Shown: positions 25,142-33,294, numbered from the stretch's first letter. The stretch is DNA of 64,000 bases from Peribacillus sp. ACCC06369 (GCF_030348945.1 NZ_JAUCEN010000002.1:4030001-4094000); one strand, 5' to 3'. The notes: generated by a model from the letters alone, not told the origin. Numbers and translations are program-made.

Positions 25142-26326
25142 TGCTGTTTACTCGCGAATTCATGCTGTACTCTTGGGTTTGTGCTGTTTACTCGCGAATT
25201 CATGCTGTACTCTTGGGTTTGTGCTGTTTACTCGCGAATTCGTGCTGCACTCTTGGGTTTGTGCTGTTTACTCGCGAATTCGTGCTGCACTCTTGGGTTT
25301 GTGCTGTTTACTCGCGAATTCGTGCTGCACTCTTGGGTTTGTGCTGTTTACTCGCGAATTTCGCACGTTTACTCGTGAATTTTGCTGTTTTACTCGTGAA
25401 TTCGTGCTGCACTCTTGGGTTTGTGCTGTTTACTCGCGAATTTCGCACGTTTACTCGTGAGTTTTGCTGTTTTACTCGTGAGTTTGGAGCATTTACTCGT
25501 GAATTCATGCTATTTACTCGTGAATTCGTGCTGCACTCATGATTTCGAGCTGTTTACTCGTGAGTTTGGAGCATTTACTCGTGAGTTCGTGCTGCACTCA
25601 TGATTTCGCGCTGTTTACTCGTGAGATTCGTGCTATTTACTCGTGAGTTCGTACTGCACCCATGATTTCGAGCTGTTTAACTCGTGAATTCGTGCTGCAC
25701 TCTTGGGTTTGTGCTGTTTACTCGTGAATTTCGTACGTTTACTCGTGAATTTTGCTGTTTTACTCGTGAGTTTGGAGCATTTACTCGTGAGTTCGTGCTA
25801 TTTACTCGTGAGTTCATGCTGCACTCATGATTTCACGCTGGTTTACTCGCGAATTTCGCACGTTTACTCGTGAGTTTTGCTGGTTTACTCGTGAGTTTGG
25901 AGCATTTACTCGTGAATTCATGCTATTTACTCGCGAATTCGTGTTGCACCCATGAATTCATGCTATTTACTCGTGAGTTCGTGCTGCACCCATGATTTCG
26001 CGCTGTTTAACTCGTGAATTCGTGCTGCACTCTTGGGTTTGTGCTGTTTACTCGCGAATTTTACACGTTTACTCGTGAGTTTTGCTGGTTTACTCGTGAG
26101 TTTGGAGCATTTACTCGTGAATTCATGCTATTTACTCGTGAGTTCGTGCTGCACTCATGATTTCGCGCTGGTTTACTCGTGAGTTCGTGCGCCACTCTTG
26201 GGTTTGTGCTGTTTACTCGCGAATTTCGCACGTTTACTCGTGAATTTTGCTGTTTTACTCGTGAGTTCGTGCTGCACCCATGATTTCGCGCTGTTTACTC
26301 GCGAATACGTTTACTCGTAAGTTACT
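25142..26326. repeat. Large noncoding array of ~20-bp units, TTTACTCGTGAATT core (array 1)
   Basis: About 1.2 kb consists almost entirely of imperfect units of 20-21 bp with the core TTTACTCGYGARTT. It opens with five near-identical 40-bp higher-order repeats starting at 25143, 25183, 25223, 25263 and 25303. Each of these combines a TTTACTCGCGAATTC half with a CACTCTTGGGTTTG half. Later units mix variants (CACTCATGATTTC, TTTACTCGTGAGTTTGGAGC, TTTCGCACG). The 40-bp period is not a multiple of three, so long open frames across it are artefacts. There are no unique spacers. Terminators bound it on both sides. The same core, inverted, forms the array at 52788. Confidence 0.95.
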
Positions 26327-26335
26327 CCGATGACG

Positions 26336-26367
26336 TAAAAAAAGGACCTAATTAGGTCCTTTTTTGT
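26336..26367. terminator. Bidirectional intrinsic terminator
   Basis: AAAAAAAGGACCTAATTAGGTCCTTTTTT, a perfect palindrome closing the right end of array 1. It also holds the stop codon of the small gene at 26348 on the minus strand. Confidence 0.9.
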
Positions 26368-26497
26368 CTATTCCTTTATGCTTCCGATAATTGGCGCAGG
26401 AGAGCTTCATACAATCCCCTTGAACATGCGGGCCATATTTTTCACGAAAGGCCTCGAGGCAATAGCATTTGTCTTCTTCCTTTTTGGTTCCATCCAT
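26348..26497 (-). CDS. Small cysteine-containing protein (49 aa) behind the queuosine-precursor transporter
   Basis: Reads MDGTKKEEDKCYCLEAFREK and continues GPHVQGDCMKLSCANYR, with four cysteines (C11, C13, C29, C34) that could hold one metal ion. The ribosome site is TAGGAGGGATG, and the gene starts 22 bp after the transporter stop, so it is probably in the same preQ1-controlled transcript. The stop codon is inside the terminator stem. No family recognised. Confidence 0.65.
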   Translation of the reverse strand: MDGTKKEEDKCYCLEAFREKYGPHVQGDCMKLSCANYRKHKGIDKKGPN

Positions 26498-26518
26498 CGA
26501 GTGCATCCCTCCTAGCAT

Positions 26519-27061
26519 TCAACCGGAGACTACTCGCTTCTCCAGCCTTACGTTGATTCGGCCCAACAATGTGGCACCGATTGACTGAATGACTGTTTTA
26601 ACGATGATTTGGCCGATAACCGCAGCGGGTACAGCTTCCCATGGCAATATATTGGCACCCAGTGGACTTAGGCCAATCACGACAAATATCACTGAATCGA
26701 AAAATCCTCCAACGATCCCGCTGTAAAACACCCTCCAACTCATCGGGAGCTTTAACCGGGTATAAATTTCAGTATCCGCTGTTTCTGCCACCACGAAAGA
26801 TAATGCGGAAGCAAATACAATCAATAATGTATCTCCTAATAAAAATGATACACATGCAGATAAAATCAGTGCGGTAATGATGCACATATAGGTTTTCGCG
26901 CGGCCGAATTTATTTTGGACCAGATCTCGAAAGATGAAGGTTCCCCCGATGAGCAATGTACCCATAGGAATGATGAACATACCAAAGTGCAATGGCTCAA
27001 AAGCTGCCGTAACCACATTCGCCGTGACGATGGATACTAAATACAATAGAACTCTTAACAT
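26519..27061 (-). CDS. VUT-family queuosine precursor transporter (YhhQ type)
   Basis: A 180-residue protein with six predicted membrane helices. MLRVLLYLVSIVTANVVTAA, FIFRDLVQNKFGRAKTY, FVVAETADTEIYTRLK and GGFFDSVIFVVIG are the VUT (DUF165) signature; this family imports queuosine precursors such as preQ0 or preQ1. The preQ1-I riboswitch in its leader gives independent support. The molecule salvaged would feed the same pathway as queCDE at 31.4-33.2 kb. Start follows AAGGAGAATGTAAGA. Confidence 0.9.
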   Translation of the reverse strand: MLRVLLYLVSIVTANVVTAAFEPLHFGMFIIPMGTLLIGGTFIFRDLVQNKFGRAKTYMCIITALILSACVSFLLGDTLLIVFASALSFVVAETADTEIYTRLKLPMSWRVFYSGIVGGFFDSVIFVVIGLSPLGANILPWEAVPAAVIGQIIVKTVIQSIGATLLGRINVRLEKRVVSG

Positions 27062-27074
27062 TTCTTACATTCTC

Positions 27075-27107
27075 CTTATACAGAAAAAACAGCACCCTAA
27101 GAAAGAG
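27075..27107 (-). terminator. Probable riboswitch terminator before the VUT gene
   Basis: On the minus strand CGGTGC/GGTGCTG-type pairing with G-U pairs ends in GTTTTTT, directly after the preQ1 aptamer. The same arrangement occurs before queC. Confidence 0.55.
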
Positions 27108-27117
27108 CACCGTTCCC

Positions 27118-27150
27118 CTTAGTTTTTTTGAGAGGGTAGCTAGAACCTCT
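27118..27150 (-). promoter_or_regulatory. preQ1-I riboswitch (VUT transporter leader)
   Basis: Minus strand AGAGGTTCTAGCTACCCTCT followed by CAAAAAAACTAAG is the compact class-I preQ1 aptamer: a five-base stem, the conserved TTCTAGCTA loop and an A-rich tail. It precedes the queuosine-precursor transporter. Confidence 0.93.
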
Positions 27151-27364
27151 TCCGCCCGAGCGGATTATCATTTTCCTTAATTATCGTAGCTTGAAAACGA
27201 TTGGAAATCAAGAAGTTTCCCTGTTGCTTCGTGATTTCGATTTAGTCGCTGGGAATGGTGCGAAACCAAGGTTTTCATTTGCCGAATCGTTAAGTCAATA
27301 TCCATTTTTCCAAAGCTTTGTACGTAGTGAAATTAATACGAACATCCCACTTTGATATCACTTT

Positions 27365-27471
27365 AGGACTTTTGCCGATTCTTGTCGCAGAAAACTGCTT
27401 GACCAGCTATATGAAAAGCGGACAATCATTGATAGAGTTATGTTACGGTCTTTCCTTGTAAAAGAAGAAAC
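27365..27471 (+). pseudogene. Remnant of an ArsR-family regulator
   Basis: One frame reads RTFADSCRRKLLDQLYEK. After a frame change at about 27413 the next reads SGQSLIELCYGLSL before a stop. Together these match the start of ArsR regulators (ADPTRRKLLDxL ... LTELCxxLxMT). The recognition helix and C terminus are missing. ArsR-SRPBCC gene pairs are common, and an SRPBCC gene follows directly, so this was probably its regulator. Confidence 0.65.
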
Positions 27472-27532
27472 TCATTTGGCCACGGTCTTAAGAGTAATGA
27501 CAAAAGTATAAACGCGAGGAGGAAAAAGAATA

Positions 27533-28048
27533 ATGAAAAAAACGACGTTTGTCTATCCTATTTATATCGCAACCACGCCAGAGAAGCTTTGGGAAGCCCT
27601 GACGAGTGGTGAATTCACGAAAAAGTATCATTTCGGATGCCAAGTCCAGTCTGATTGGCAAGAAGGCTCAACCGTTGAATATTTGCTGCAAGATGGGCGG
27701 GTTACTGATCATGGTATTGTACATAAGTGTGAGCCGTTGCACCTGCTCTCGTTTACATGGAACATGGCAGGAGACGAACCCCCTCGCGACCAGCCTACAC
27801 GTGTCACCTTTGAACTACAGCCAATGGATGGTTCAACCGTGAAGTTAACGCTAAAGCATGAGGAGCTATTGGAGACAGATTTCGTATACGATGACAATAC
27901 CTTTAAAGGCTTAAATAATGGATGGCCTGCCATTCTAAGTAACCTGAAGAGCTTGCTTGAAACTGGACGGACCTTGCCGCCAATCTATGTAGATCGGGAA
28001 AATCAGTTGTTAGTGGAGAACGATAAAAACACATTGAAAGAGAGTTGA
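27533..28048 (+). CDS. SRPBCC/AHSA1-domain protein
   Basis: A 171-residue START-like fold protein: PIYIATTPEKLWEALTSGEF at the N terminus, a central DHGIVHKCEPLHLLSFTW and a C-terminal helix GWPAILSNLKSLLETG, the AHSA1 layout. Such proteins bind hydrophobic ligands; no enzyme activity can be assigned. The upstream ArsR remnant suggests it once had its own regulator. Ribosome site GCGAGGAGG. Followed after 6 bp by a second SRPBCC gene. Confidence 0.82.
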   Translation: MKKTTFVYPIYIATTPEKLWEALTSGEFTKKYHFGCQVQSDWQEGSTVEYLLQDGRVTDHGIVHKCEPLHLLSFTWNMAGDEPPRDQPTRVTFELQPMDGSTVKLTLKHEELLETDFVYDDNTFKGLNNGWPAILSNLKSLLETGRTLPPIYVDRENQLLVENDKNTLKES

Positions 28049-28054
28049 TTCAGT

Positions 28055-28495
28055 ATGGATACTCAAATAACTACGAAATTTAAAATAGTCAAGCCAACTA
28101 ATGAGGTGTTTGAAGCCATAGTGAACCCTGAAAAAATCGGGAATTTTTGGTTCTCATCGAGTTCAGAAAGATGGGAACAAGGCCGGACGCCTACATTGAG
28201 ATATGACGAATACGATGCTGAAGTGGTAATCCATGTTTTAGAAGTCGAGAAAAATAGGAAAATCGTGTTTTCGTGGGGAGGAAATGATCAAGAAACGGTT
28301 GTTACCATCACACTTAAAGAGTTGGATAATACGAGTACAATTATTGAAGTAAAAGAATCCGGTTTGAATGAAGATGACCCTGAAATAATAAACAAAATGA
28401 TAGGACAAAAAGAAGGTTGGGTATATACATTAACCTGTTTAAAGGGTTATTTAGAAAATGGCGTTAATAATTTGAGAGCATCAATAGTTTTTTAG
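28055..28495 (+). CDS. SRPBCC/AHSA1-domain protein (second)
   Basis: 146 residues with FKIVKPTNEVFEAIVNPEKI, KNRKIVFSWGG and a closing helix GWVYTLTCLKGYLENG: again the AHSA1 fold. It is divergent in sequence from its neighbour, so not a recent duplicate. Six bases separate the two genes, implying cotranscription. Confidence 0.8.
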   Translation: MDTQITTKFKIVKPTNEVFEAIVNPEKIGNFWFSSSSERWEQGRTPTLRYDEYDAEVVIHVLEVEKNRKIVFSWGGNDQETVVTITLKELDNTSTIIEVKESGLNEDDPEIINKMIGQKEGWVYTLTCLKGYLENGVNNLRASIVF

Positions 28496-28525
28496 TTATT
28501 AAAGGGTGCTGGTAAGAATCAATGG

Positions 28526-28552
28526 CAGTTGGGCGTGCCCAACTAAATAAAG
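28526..28552 (+). terminator. Hairpin downstream of the SRPBCC pair
   Basis: AGTTGGGC GT GCCCAACT perfect stem; the run behind it is AAATAAAGGC rather than T-rich, so termination is only likely. Confidence 0.4.
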
Positions 28553-28637
28553 GCTTTTTCTTCGAAGTTCAAAAAAAGAAGGCTTACAAGTCTTGGTTAG
28601 ACGATATAATTTTCTTGATTTTTCCGTATTAAACGGA

Positions 28638-28677
28638 GAAAAAACTCAAGGATGGATGTCACCCTTGAGTTTTTCAC
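28638..28677. terminator. Bidirectional intrinsic terminator
   Basis: AAAAAACTCAAGG ... CCTTGAGTTTTTC between the SRPBCC pair and the convergent HD-domain gene. Confidence 0.85.
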
Positions 28678-28700
28678 TTTCCGTATGGTTTGACCGGGAT

Positions 28701-29672
28701 TTAATCGGATATCACTTTTAGATACATTCCCTTCGAAGCTCTTTTATGGGCTTTAACCCCCATGTCCTGGACTTTTTCCGATAAATTGGAAGCTCTTACT
28801 AAATGGGTTCCTTGAATAACGGAAGGATCAATGAGCCGCACTTTATTTTTCAGATGAATATCGTAGTCCAATTGATCTTCTTTCAGCTTTACGTTACCAT
28901 GGATCCGTTTTATCAGATTTTGCACTTCATGGTCTTCAGTGGAGCTTAATAAGGACATGACTTCTTCATCTGTACCTAGTAAGTCATCAAGGCTGATCAG
29001 GTTGTTAGCCAAAGCCAATTTTAAGGTCTTTGCCAAGATATCATAGCCATATATATTAAGAGGGTCCATGAAAAAATCAATAACTTCGCTGTAATACGTT
29101 TCTACAAACCATTCTGCCGATTCAATATTATCCAAATACATCCTTCCATTAATTATGGTTACATGGTCTAGAAAGTCATGAACGGATTCCAGTGTGATAT
29201 GTCCGTATTGATACATATCCCGGAGAGTATAATCTACCCGATCGGCGCATAACTCAGGTGCTGGCTGTTCAAGCAATTCCCATTTTGATTGAAAAATATC
29301 TTCACATTCATATCCATACCTCTTCAGTATCGAGGGGATTTCGGATTCCATAATGACATGTTCATATATTTTTTCATGATAATCTTCATCCTTACAATCC
29401 AGAACGAAATCAATTACATGTGAGAATGCAGTGTGGGATACGTCATGCAGCAAGCCCGCGATTTGTTCCTCCAATGACCCACCAAGCGATTTTATTAAAA
29501 GCATCACACCTATTGAATGGTCAAACCGTGTGGCGTCCCACTTCTCATTAACTAAATAACTTGCCCCTCCTTGATGTATCCCCTTCAATCTTTGGAGCGG
29601 TTTGCTTACTATCAGCTCTTCGAGAACTCCCTCTACAATGTGTTTCCCATAGATACTATCCGAAACTATCAA
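28701..29672 (-). CDS. HD-domain phosphohydrolase
   Basis: A 323-residue HD-superfamily metal hydrolase of the dNTPase/SAMHD1-like branch. Metal ligands are H52 in RFDHSIGV, the H76-D77 pair in LLHDVSHTAFSH and the Asp in LCADRVDYTLRD (about 143). Likely substrates are nucleotides or cyclic nucleotides, not fixed by sequence. The C-terminal third has no known domain. A small anchored protein is encoded just upstream on the same strand. Confidence 0.85.
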   Translation of the reverse strand: MIVSDSIYGKHIVEGVLEELIVSKPLQRLKGIHQGGASYLVNEKWDATRFDHSIGVMLLIKSLGGSLEEQIAGLLHDVSHTAFSHVIDFVLDCKDEDYHEKIYEHVIMESEIPSILKRYGYECEDIFQSKWELLEQPAPELCADRVDYTLRDMYQYGHITLESVHDFLDHVTIINGRMYLDNIESAEWFVETYYSEVIDFFMDPLNIYGYDILAKTLKLALANNLISLDDLLGTDEEVMSLLSSTEDHEVQNLIKRIHGNVKLKEDQLDYDIHLKNKVRLIDPSVIQGTHLVRASNLSEKVQDMGVKAHKRASKGMYLKVISD

Positions 29673-29718
29673 TAACTGCCACCTCCCCCATTAGTTTACT
29701 CATTACAGGCAGGTGATT

Positions 29719-30006
29719 TCACTGATTTTCTTCTGTGAAAATTATTTCCCCCTTTTCATTTTGCTCATATTGCTTCCTTGCCAATTTTTCTAACTCCTCT
29801 TCATCATTCAAATCGATATTCCCTGGATTGACCTCATCAATACCCTCTATGAATATCATTTCATTTGTTTTTATTACCTGATCTGTCGGATACACTTCAA
29901 AAATGTCTTCTACAGGTTTTGTTTTATTTTTATAAGGTTTAGTGAATAAAAAAAAAGCAGTCAAGACTATGATAATTGAAGACAAAATACCGAATTTCAT
30001 TTTCAT
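29719..30006 (-). CDS. Small N-terminally anchored extracytoplasmic protein
   Basis: 95 residues: a signal-anchor (MKMKFGILSSIIIVLTAFFL) and an acidic, soluble tail of about 70 residues rich in Glu and Asn. No conserved domain recognised. The start follows AAAGGGATGAATAA. It ends 46 bp before the HD-domain gene on the same strand, so cotranscription is possible. Confidence 0.55.
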   Translation of the reverse strand: MKMKFGILSSIIIVLTAFFLFTKPYKNKTKPVEDIFEVYPTDQVIKTNEMIFIEGIDEVNPGNIDLNDEEELEKLARKQYEQNEKGEIIFTEENQ

Positions 30007-30113
30007 TTATTCATCCCTTTCAAGCTATCCGTATAACCTTATACTACCACAAAAGGATATAACTGGTTAAAAAAATAAGACAAGCTCATATATTATATAG
30101 CGGGTTCCCTTTT

Positions 30114-30248
30114 TCAGTTACAAGGACATTCAAATTTCTGGTTAGGGGAACTGGAAATGGATTCTGCATCTTCGCCCACTGCTGCCTTTGCAACTTTATC
30201 CTCCCCTTGAACCGTAAGACAGCAAGTGTTCCTTTCGGTCGCTTCCAA
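30114..30248 (-). CDS. Small cysteine-containing protein (44 aa)
   Basis: From a TTG after GTGGGGACTTTTCCA the product starts MEATERNTCCLTVQGEDKVA and ends KFECPCN. Cysteines occur as CC (9-10) and CPC (41-43), suggesting metal or disulfide chemistry. The Lys/Ala/Gly/Asp-rich middle looks like real coding sequence. No family recognised. It occupies the otherwise empty gap before the tetR gene. Confidence 0.5.
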   Translation of the reverse strand: MEATERNTCCLTVQGEDKVAKAAVGEDAESISSSPNQKFECPCN

Positions 30249-30331
30249 TGGAAAAGTCCCCACTAAAAAAACATTTATTCAGAAGAATTTCTAATATTTG
30301 ACATTTGAAAATCAGTACGATATCATCCTAA

Positions 30332-30346
30332 TTAACCAGTGGTCAA
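30332..30346. promoter_or_regulatory. TetR operator candidate 1
   Basis: TTAACCA G TGGTCAA, an imperfect 7-1-7 palindrome 20 bp before the tetR start; it fits TTRACCANTGGTYAA, shared with the site at 30952. Confidence 0.75.
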
Positions 30347-30365
30347 TAAATAAGGGGGTGCTATA

Positions 30366-30935
30366 ATGTCGCCAAGGAAATCGGCAGGTAAAGAATTATC
30401 CAGGGAAATGGTATTGAATGAAGCTAGACATCTTTTTGCCACCGAAGGGTATTCGAACGTCTCAATGAGACAATTGGCTAAATCATTGGATTGCAGCCAT
30501 GGAGCCATTTATTATCACTTTAAAAATAAGGCAGAAATATTTTATAGTTTGGTTAAAACGGATTTTTCCGTTTTAAATACTTTAATCGATGATATCATCA
30601 TGTCGGAAAATGACCCTTCCCGAAAAATGGAGAAGATTTTATTGTGCTTCATAGAGTTCGGTTTAACCCAACAGAATCATTATTCCATCATGTTTTTATC
30701 CAAGGAAAAAGAAATTCAGCATTTACTTCAAATCGATTCCAATAAGACCTACGAAAAGCTAATCCAGTCCTTGACAGACCTTACCGACAACAAACTGAAT
30801 CCTGCATCCATATGGTCCATTTTCCTGTCTCTTCACGGATTCATAACGTTTTATATTAATTCTGATCTATCTTATCCGGATGTAAAAGGTTTAGCTGATT
30901 TTCACGTAAAAAATATCATCAAGAACATTATTTAA
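30366..30935 (+). CDS. TetR/AcrR-family transcriptional regulator
   Basis: 189 residues. The N-terminal TetR helix-turn-helix runs from MVLNEARHLFATEGYSNVSM through RQLAKSLDCSHGAIYYHFKN (about 15-55). The C-terminal ligand domain is divergent. Matching palindromes lie upstream of this gene and upstream of the following DUF4260 gene, so it probably represses both itself and that gene. Start follows AAGGGGGTGCTATA. Confidence 0.85.
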   Translation: MSPRKSAGKELSREMVLNEARHLFATEGYSNVSMRQLAKSLDCSHGAIYYHFKNKAEIFYSLVKTDFSVLNTLIDDIIMSENDPSRKMEKILLCFIEFGLTQQNHYSIMFLSKEKEIQHLLQIDSNKTYEKLIQSLTDLTDNKLNPASIWSIFLSLHGFITFYINSDLSYPDVKGLADFHVKNIIKNII

Positions 30936-30951
30936 TTTTTCATGAATATCA

Positions 30952-30966
30952 TTGACCAATGGTTAA
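30952..30966. promoter_or_regulatory. TetR operator candidate 2
   Basis: TTGACCA A TGGTTAA between tetR and the DUF4260 remnant; the reverse complement matches site 1 at 14 of 15 positions, differing only at the centre. Confidence 0.75.
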
Positions 30967-30988
30967 TTGAATTTCAGGAGGCTTTTAA

Positions 30989-31314
30989 ATGGTAAAGAAA
31001 TTCCTTCATATCGAAGGACTCATGGTCCTTTTAGCGATGATTTACGTCTATTCGTTATTTGAATTCAGCTGGTGGATTTTCCTTTTATTGATTTTGTTGC
31101 CTGATGTTTCCATGTTGACCTATTCGATCGATGAACGAGTTGGAGCAAAAGTTTATAACTTTTTCCACACTTATACCGTGCCGTTTTTCTAAAGTCGGAT
31201 GCATGTATGATGATTGGTTTAATTTGGACCGCACATATTGGAATGGACCGCTTATTTGGGTATGGCCTTAAATACACATCATCCTTCAAAGCTACACACC
31301 TTCAAAAGGTATAG
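30989..31314 (+). pseudogene. DUF4260 membrane protein, disrupted
   Basis: The first 67 codons (LHIEGLMVLLAMIYVYSLFE ... VGAKVYNFFHTYTVPFF) are the first half of a DUF4260 protein. A stop then intervenes, and the family's C terminus (GLIWTAHIGMDRLFGYGLKY ...) resumes in another frame at about 31205. Full-length homologues are about 115-120 residues, so roughly 25 residues are lost. The TetR operator upstream shows it was the regulated target. Confidence 0.8.
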
Positions 31315-31330
31315 GAAGCTTTCCACATGT

Positions 31331-31364
31331 AAAAGGCAGTGTGATTACACATCACACTGCCTCC
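31331..31364 (-). terminator. Intrinsic terminator of queCDE
   Basis: AGGCAGTGTGA ... TCACACTGCCT with TTTT on the minus side, 14 bp behind queE. Confidence 0.85.
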
Positions 31365-31377
31365 TGCTCTCTTTTCT

Positions 31378-32106
31378 TTACACGCCTCGCTTGTTACCCC
31401 ATATATAGGTATGCAGCTGGGGCAGCACTTTCACATCATTCAAATCATCATCGGCTATCACTTTATCTATTAACTCTTCGTATTTCTTCAAAAGACCGCT
31501 GATCAATTGATTATCATCAGCCGTCGTGCTGTCATCATTGCCGACCTGCAGATAAAATGGAATATCCGGGTAACGGCCATGCACACTTTTGGCATACTGG
31601 TAATCTTCTTCGTTAAAGACGACTACTTTCAATGAGACATGGTTTTCAGGGTTTCGATTGGCAAGGTTCGATATGATTCGGTCAAGTACCGTAAAGTCCG
31701 TGTTCATTCTTGAGCTCGGCGGCTTAGGTGAAATGGTCAGTTCATCAATATCAAGAAACCAATCCTGCCATCGGCTCCCTTGTGTTTCCACACCTATTTT
31801 CATTTTATTTTCATGTAAGATTTCTACCAAGCCATTTAGGTTTTTCAGCAGTGCCGGGTTTCCGCCTGATATCGTCACGAACGAAAAGCCGGAACCCCCA
31901 ATTCGCTTCAGCTCATCCCATATTTCTTCGGCAGTCATTTGGACGGTATCTTCCTTACCGGTGCCATCCCAAGTAAATGCGGAATCACACCAGGCACAGG
32001 AATAATCGCAGCCTGCCGTCCGAACGAACATGGTTTTTTGGCCAATGACCATTCCCTCACCTTGGATGGTCGGTCCGAAGATTTCCATAACCGGGAGTTT
32101 ACTCAC
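31378..32106 (-). CDS. queE: 7-carboxy-7-deazaguanine synthase QueE
   Basis: A 242-residue radical-SAM enzyme converting 6-carboxy-tetrahydropterin to 7-carboxy-7-deazaguanine in preQ0 synthesis. The cluster-binding cysteines are C33, C37 and C40 (CDYSCAWC); IFGPTIQGEGMVIG and FVTISGGNPAL are further marks. The GTG at 32106 overlaps the queD stop by 8 bp and gives the B. subtilis length; an ATG far inside queD is not credible. Confidence 0.92.
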   Translation of the reverse strand: MSKLPVMEIFGPTIQGEGMVIGQKTMFVRTAGCDYSCAWCDSAFTWDGTGKEDTVQMTAEEIWDELKRIGGSGFSFVTISGGNPALLKNLNGLVEILHENKMKIGVETQGSRWQDWFLDIDELTISPKPPSSRMNTDFTVLDRIISNLANRNPENHVSLKVVVFNEEDYQYAKSVHGRYPDIPFYLQVGNDDSTTADDNQLISGLLKKYEELIDKVIADDDLNDVKVLPQLHTYIWGNKRGV

Positions 32107-32572
32107 TTTCCATCCACTCCCGTCTGGCTTCGGCATAACTTGTCGGCGTTTCGTATAGTCGGACAAATTCGACTCTAGCACCCTCATAATCTTTTAATGA
32201 AAGGGCTTCGGCCATTTTTTCATAAATCCAGACAACCATATTTTCAGCCGTTGTATTCATGAGTGGCAAGGTTTCATTCAAATAACGATGATCAAGGTGG
32301 ACTTCAATTTCATTTTTCCATATATCCTTGATGTCCCCGAAATCTATCATCAAACCACGTGAATCCGTATACCCGCTCAAGCCGAAAATGACCTTATACG
32401 TGTGGCCATGCAAGTTCTTGCATTTTCCTTCATAGTCATGTAGGTGGTGCGCCGCGTCAAAGGTGAACTCCTTACTGACCAGAACCCTCTTGGTGGTATA
32501 TTTCAATTGGCTGCGCTGAATATCTTCATCTATTTTTTGGAGTTTATCCACTATAGTAAAACCGTACATCAT
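32099..32572 (-). CDS. queD: 6-carboxy-5,6,7,8-tetrahydropterin synthase QueD
   Basis: 157 residues. Zn-binding histidines are in [10 protein letters not shown] (about H42-H45) and NLHGHTY (H55, H57), with the catalytic Cys at C51 (GKCKNLHGH). It makes 6-carboxytetrahydropterin from dihydroneopterin triphosphate. The start overlaps the queC stop by ATGA, so translation is coupled. Confidence 0.92.
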   Translation of the reverse strand: MMYGFTIVDKLQKIDEDIQRSQLKYTTKRVLVSKEFTFDAAHHLHDYEGKCKNLHGHTYKVIFGLSGYTDSRGLMIDFGDIKDIWKNEIEVHLDHRYLNETLPLMNTTAENMVVWIYEKMAEALSLKDYEGARVEFVRLYETPTSYAEARREWMESE

Positions 32573-33234
32573 GAAAGCACCTTCCGTCTGCTTACATAGT
32601 CATCCAGTCCTTTTTTCCGCAACTTACATGCCGGGCAATCTCCACAGCCATCGGATATGATTCCGTTATAGCATGTCAGGGTCTTTTCGCGAACAAAGTC
32701 GAACGCTCCGAGCTGATCCGCAAGCTCCCATGTTTCCTCTTTATTAAGCCACATAAGCGGCGTATCAATCACGAATGACTGGTCCATCGACAAGTTCAAG
32801 GTCACGTTCAACGATTTAATGAATACATCACGGCAGTCCGGATATCCGCTGAAATCCGTTTCACAGACACCGGTGACAATGTGTTTAGCGCCAATCTGAC
32901 TGGCCAACACTCCGGCAAACGAAAGGAACAGCAAATTCCTCCCTGGTACGAACGTCGACGGCAATTCCCCGTCTTCTCCGTCCTCCACTGCAATATCACT
33001 TCTTGTCAACGCATTCGGTGCCAGTTGGTTCAGCAGCGACATGTCAAGAATATGATGGTGCACGCCCAATTCATTGGCAATCTTTTGAGCGCATTCGATT
33101 TCCAGGCTGTGCCGCTGATTATAATCAAACGTTACCGCTTCCACTTGCTCATATCTCTCCATTGCCCAGAACAGGCATGTCGTACTATCCTGCCCTCCGC
33201 TAAACACAACCACTGCCTTTTCTTTCTTCTTCAT
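32569..33234 (-). CDS. queC: 7-cyano-7-deazaguanine (preQ0) synthase QueC
   Basis: 221 residues. The PP-loop [12 protein letters not shown] near the N terminus activates the substrate with ATP. Four cysteines at the end ([10 protein letters not shown] and an upstream TCYNG) bind Zn. It converts the carboxylate to a nitrile. The ATG at 33234 follows AAAAGGAGTTTTATAGAA. First gene of queCDE; queF, which in B. subtilis follows queE, is not adjacent here. Confidence 0.92.
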   Translation of the reverse strand: MKKKEKAVVVFSGGQDSTTCLFWAMERYEQVEAVTFDYNQRHSLEIECAQKIANELGVHHHILDMSLLNQLAPNALTRSDIAVEDGEDGELPSTFVPGRNLLFLSFAGVLASQIGAKHIVTGVCETDFSGYPDCRDVFIKSLNVTLNLSMDQSFVIDTPLMWLNKEETWELADQLGAFDFVREKTLTCYNGIISDGCGDCPACKLRKKGLDDYVSRRKVLS

Positions 33235-33246
33235 TTCTATAAAACT

Positions 33247-33285
33247 CCTTTTTACGGAAAAAAACAGCACCCTAAGAATAGAGCA
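33247..33285 (-). terminator. Probable riboswitch terminator before queC
   Basis: CAGTGC ... GTGCTG stem with two G-U pairs followed by TTTTTTT on the minus strand. Confidence 0.55.
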
Positions 33286-33294
33286 CTGTTTCTC

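Noticed and set aside
25030-25603. Several overlapping long open frames across array 1 (FTREF..., LLANSCC...)
   Set aside because: They arise from the 40-bp period, which shifts frame each unit and leaves all three frames open with related peptides; no start signals.
25142-26326. CRISPR array
   Set aside because: Units are contiguous and imperfect, with no unique spacers of constant length and no cas genes.
25142-26326. parS-like centromere sites
   Set aside because: The core TTTACTCGTGAATT shares only the GTGAA part with the Bacillus parS palindrome (TGTTTCACGTGAAACA) and lacks its symmetry.
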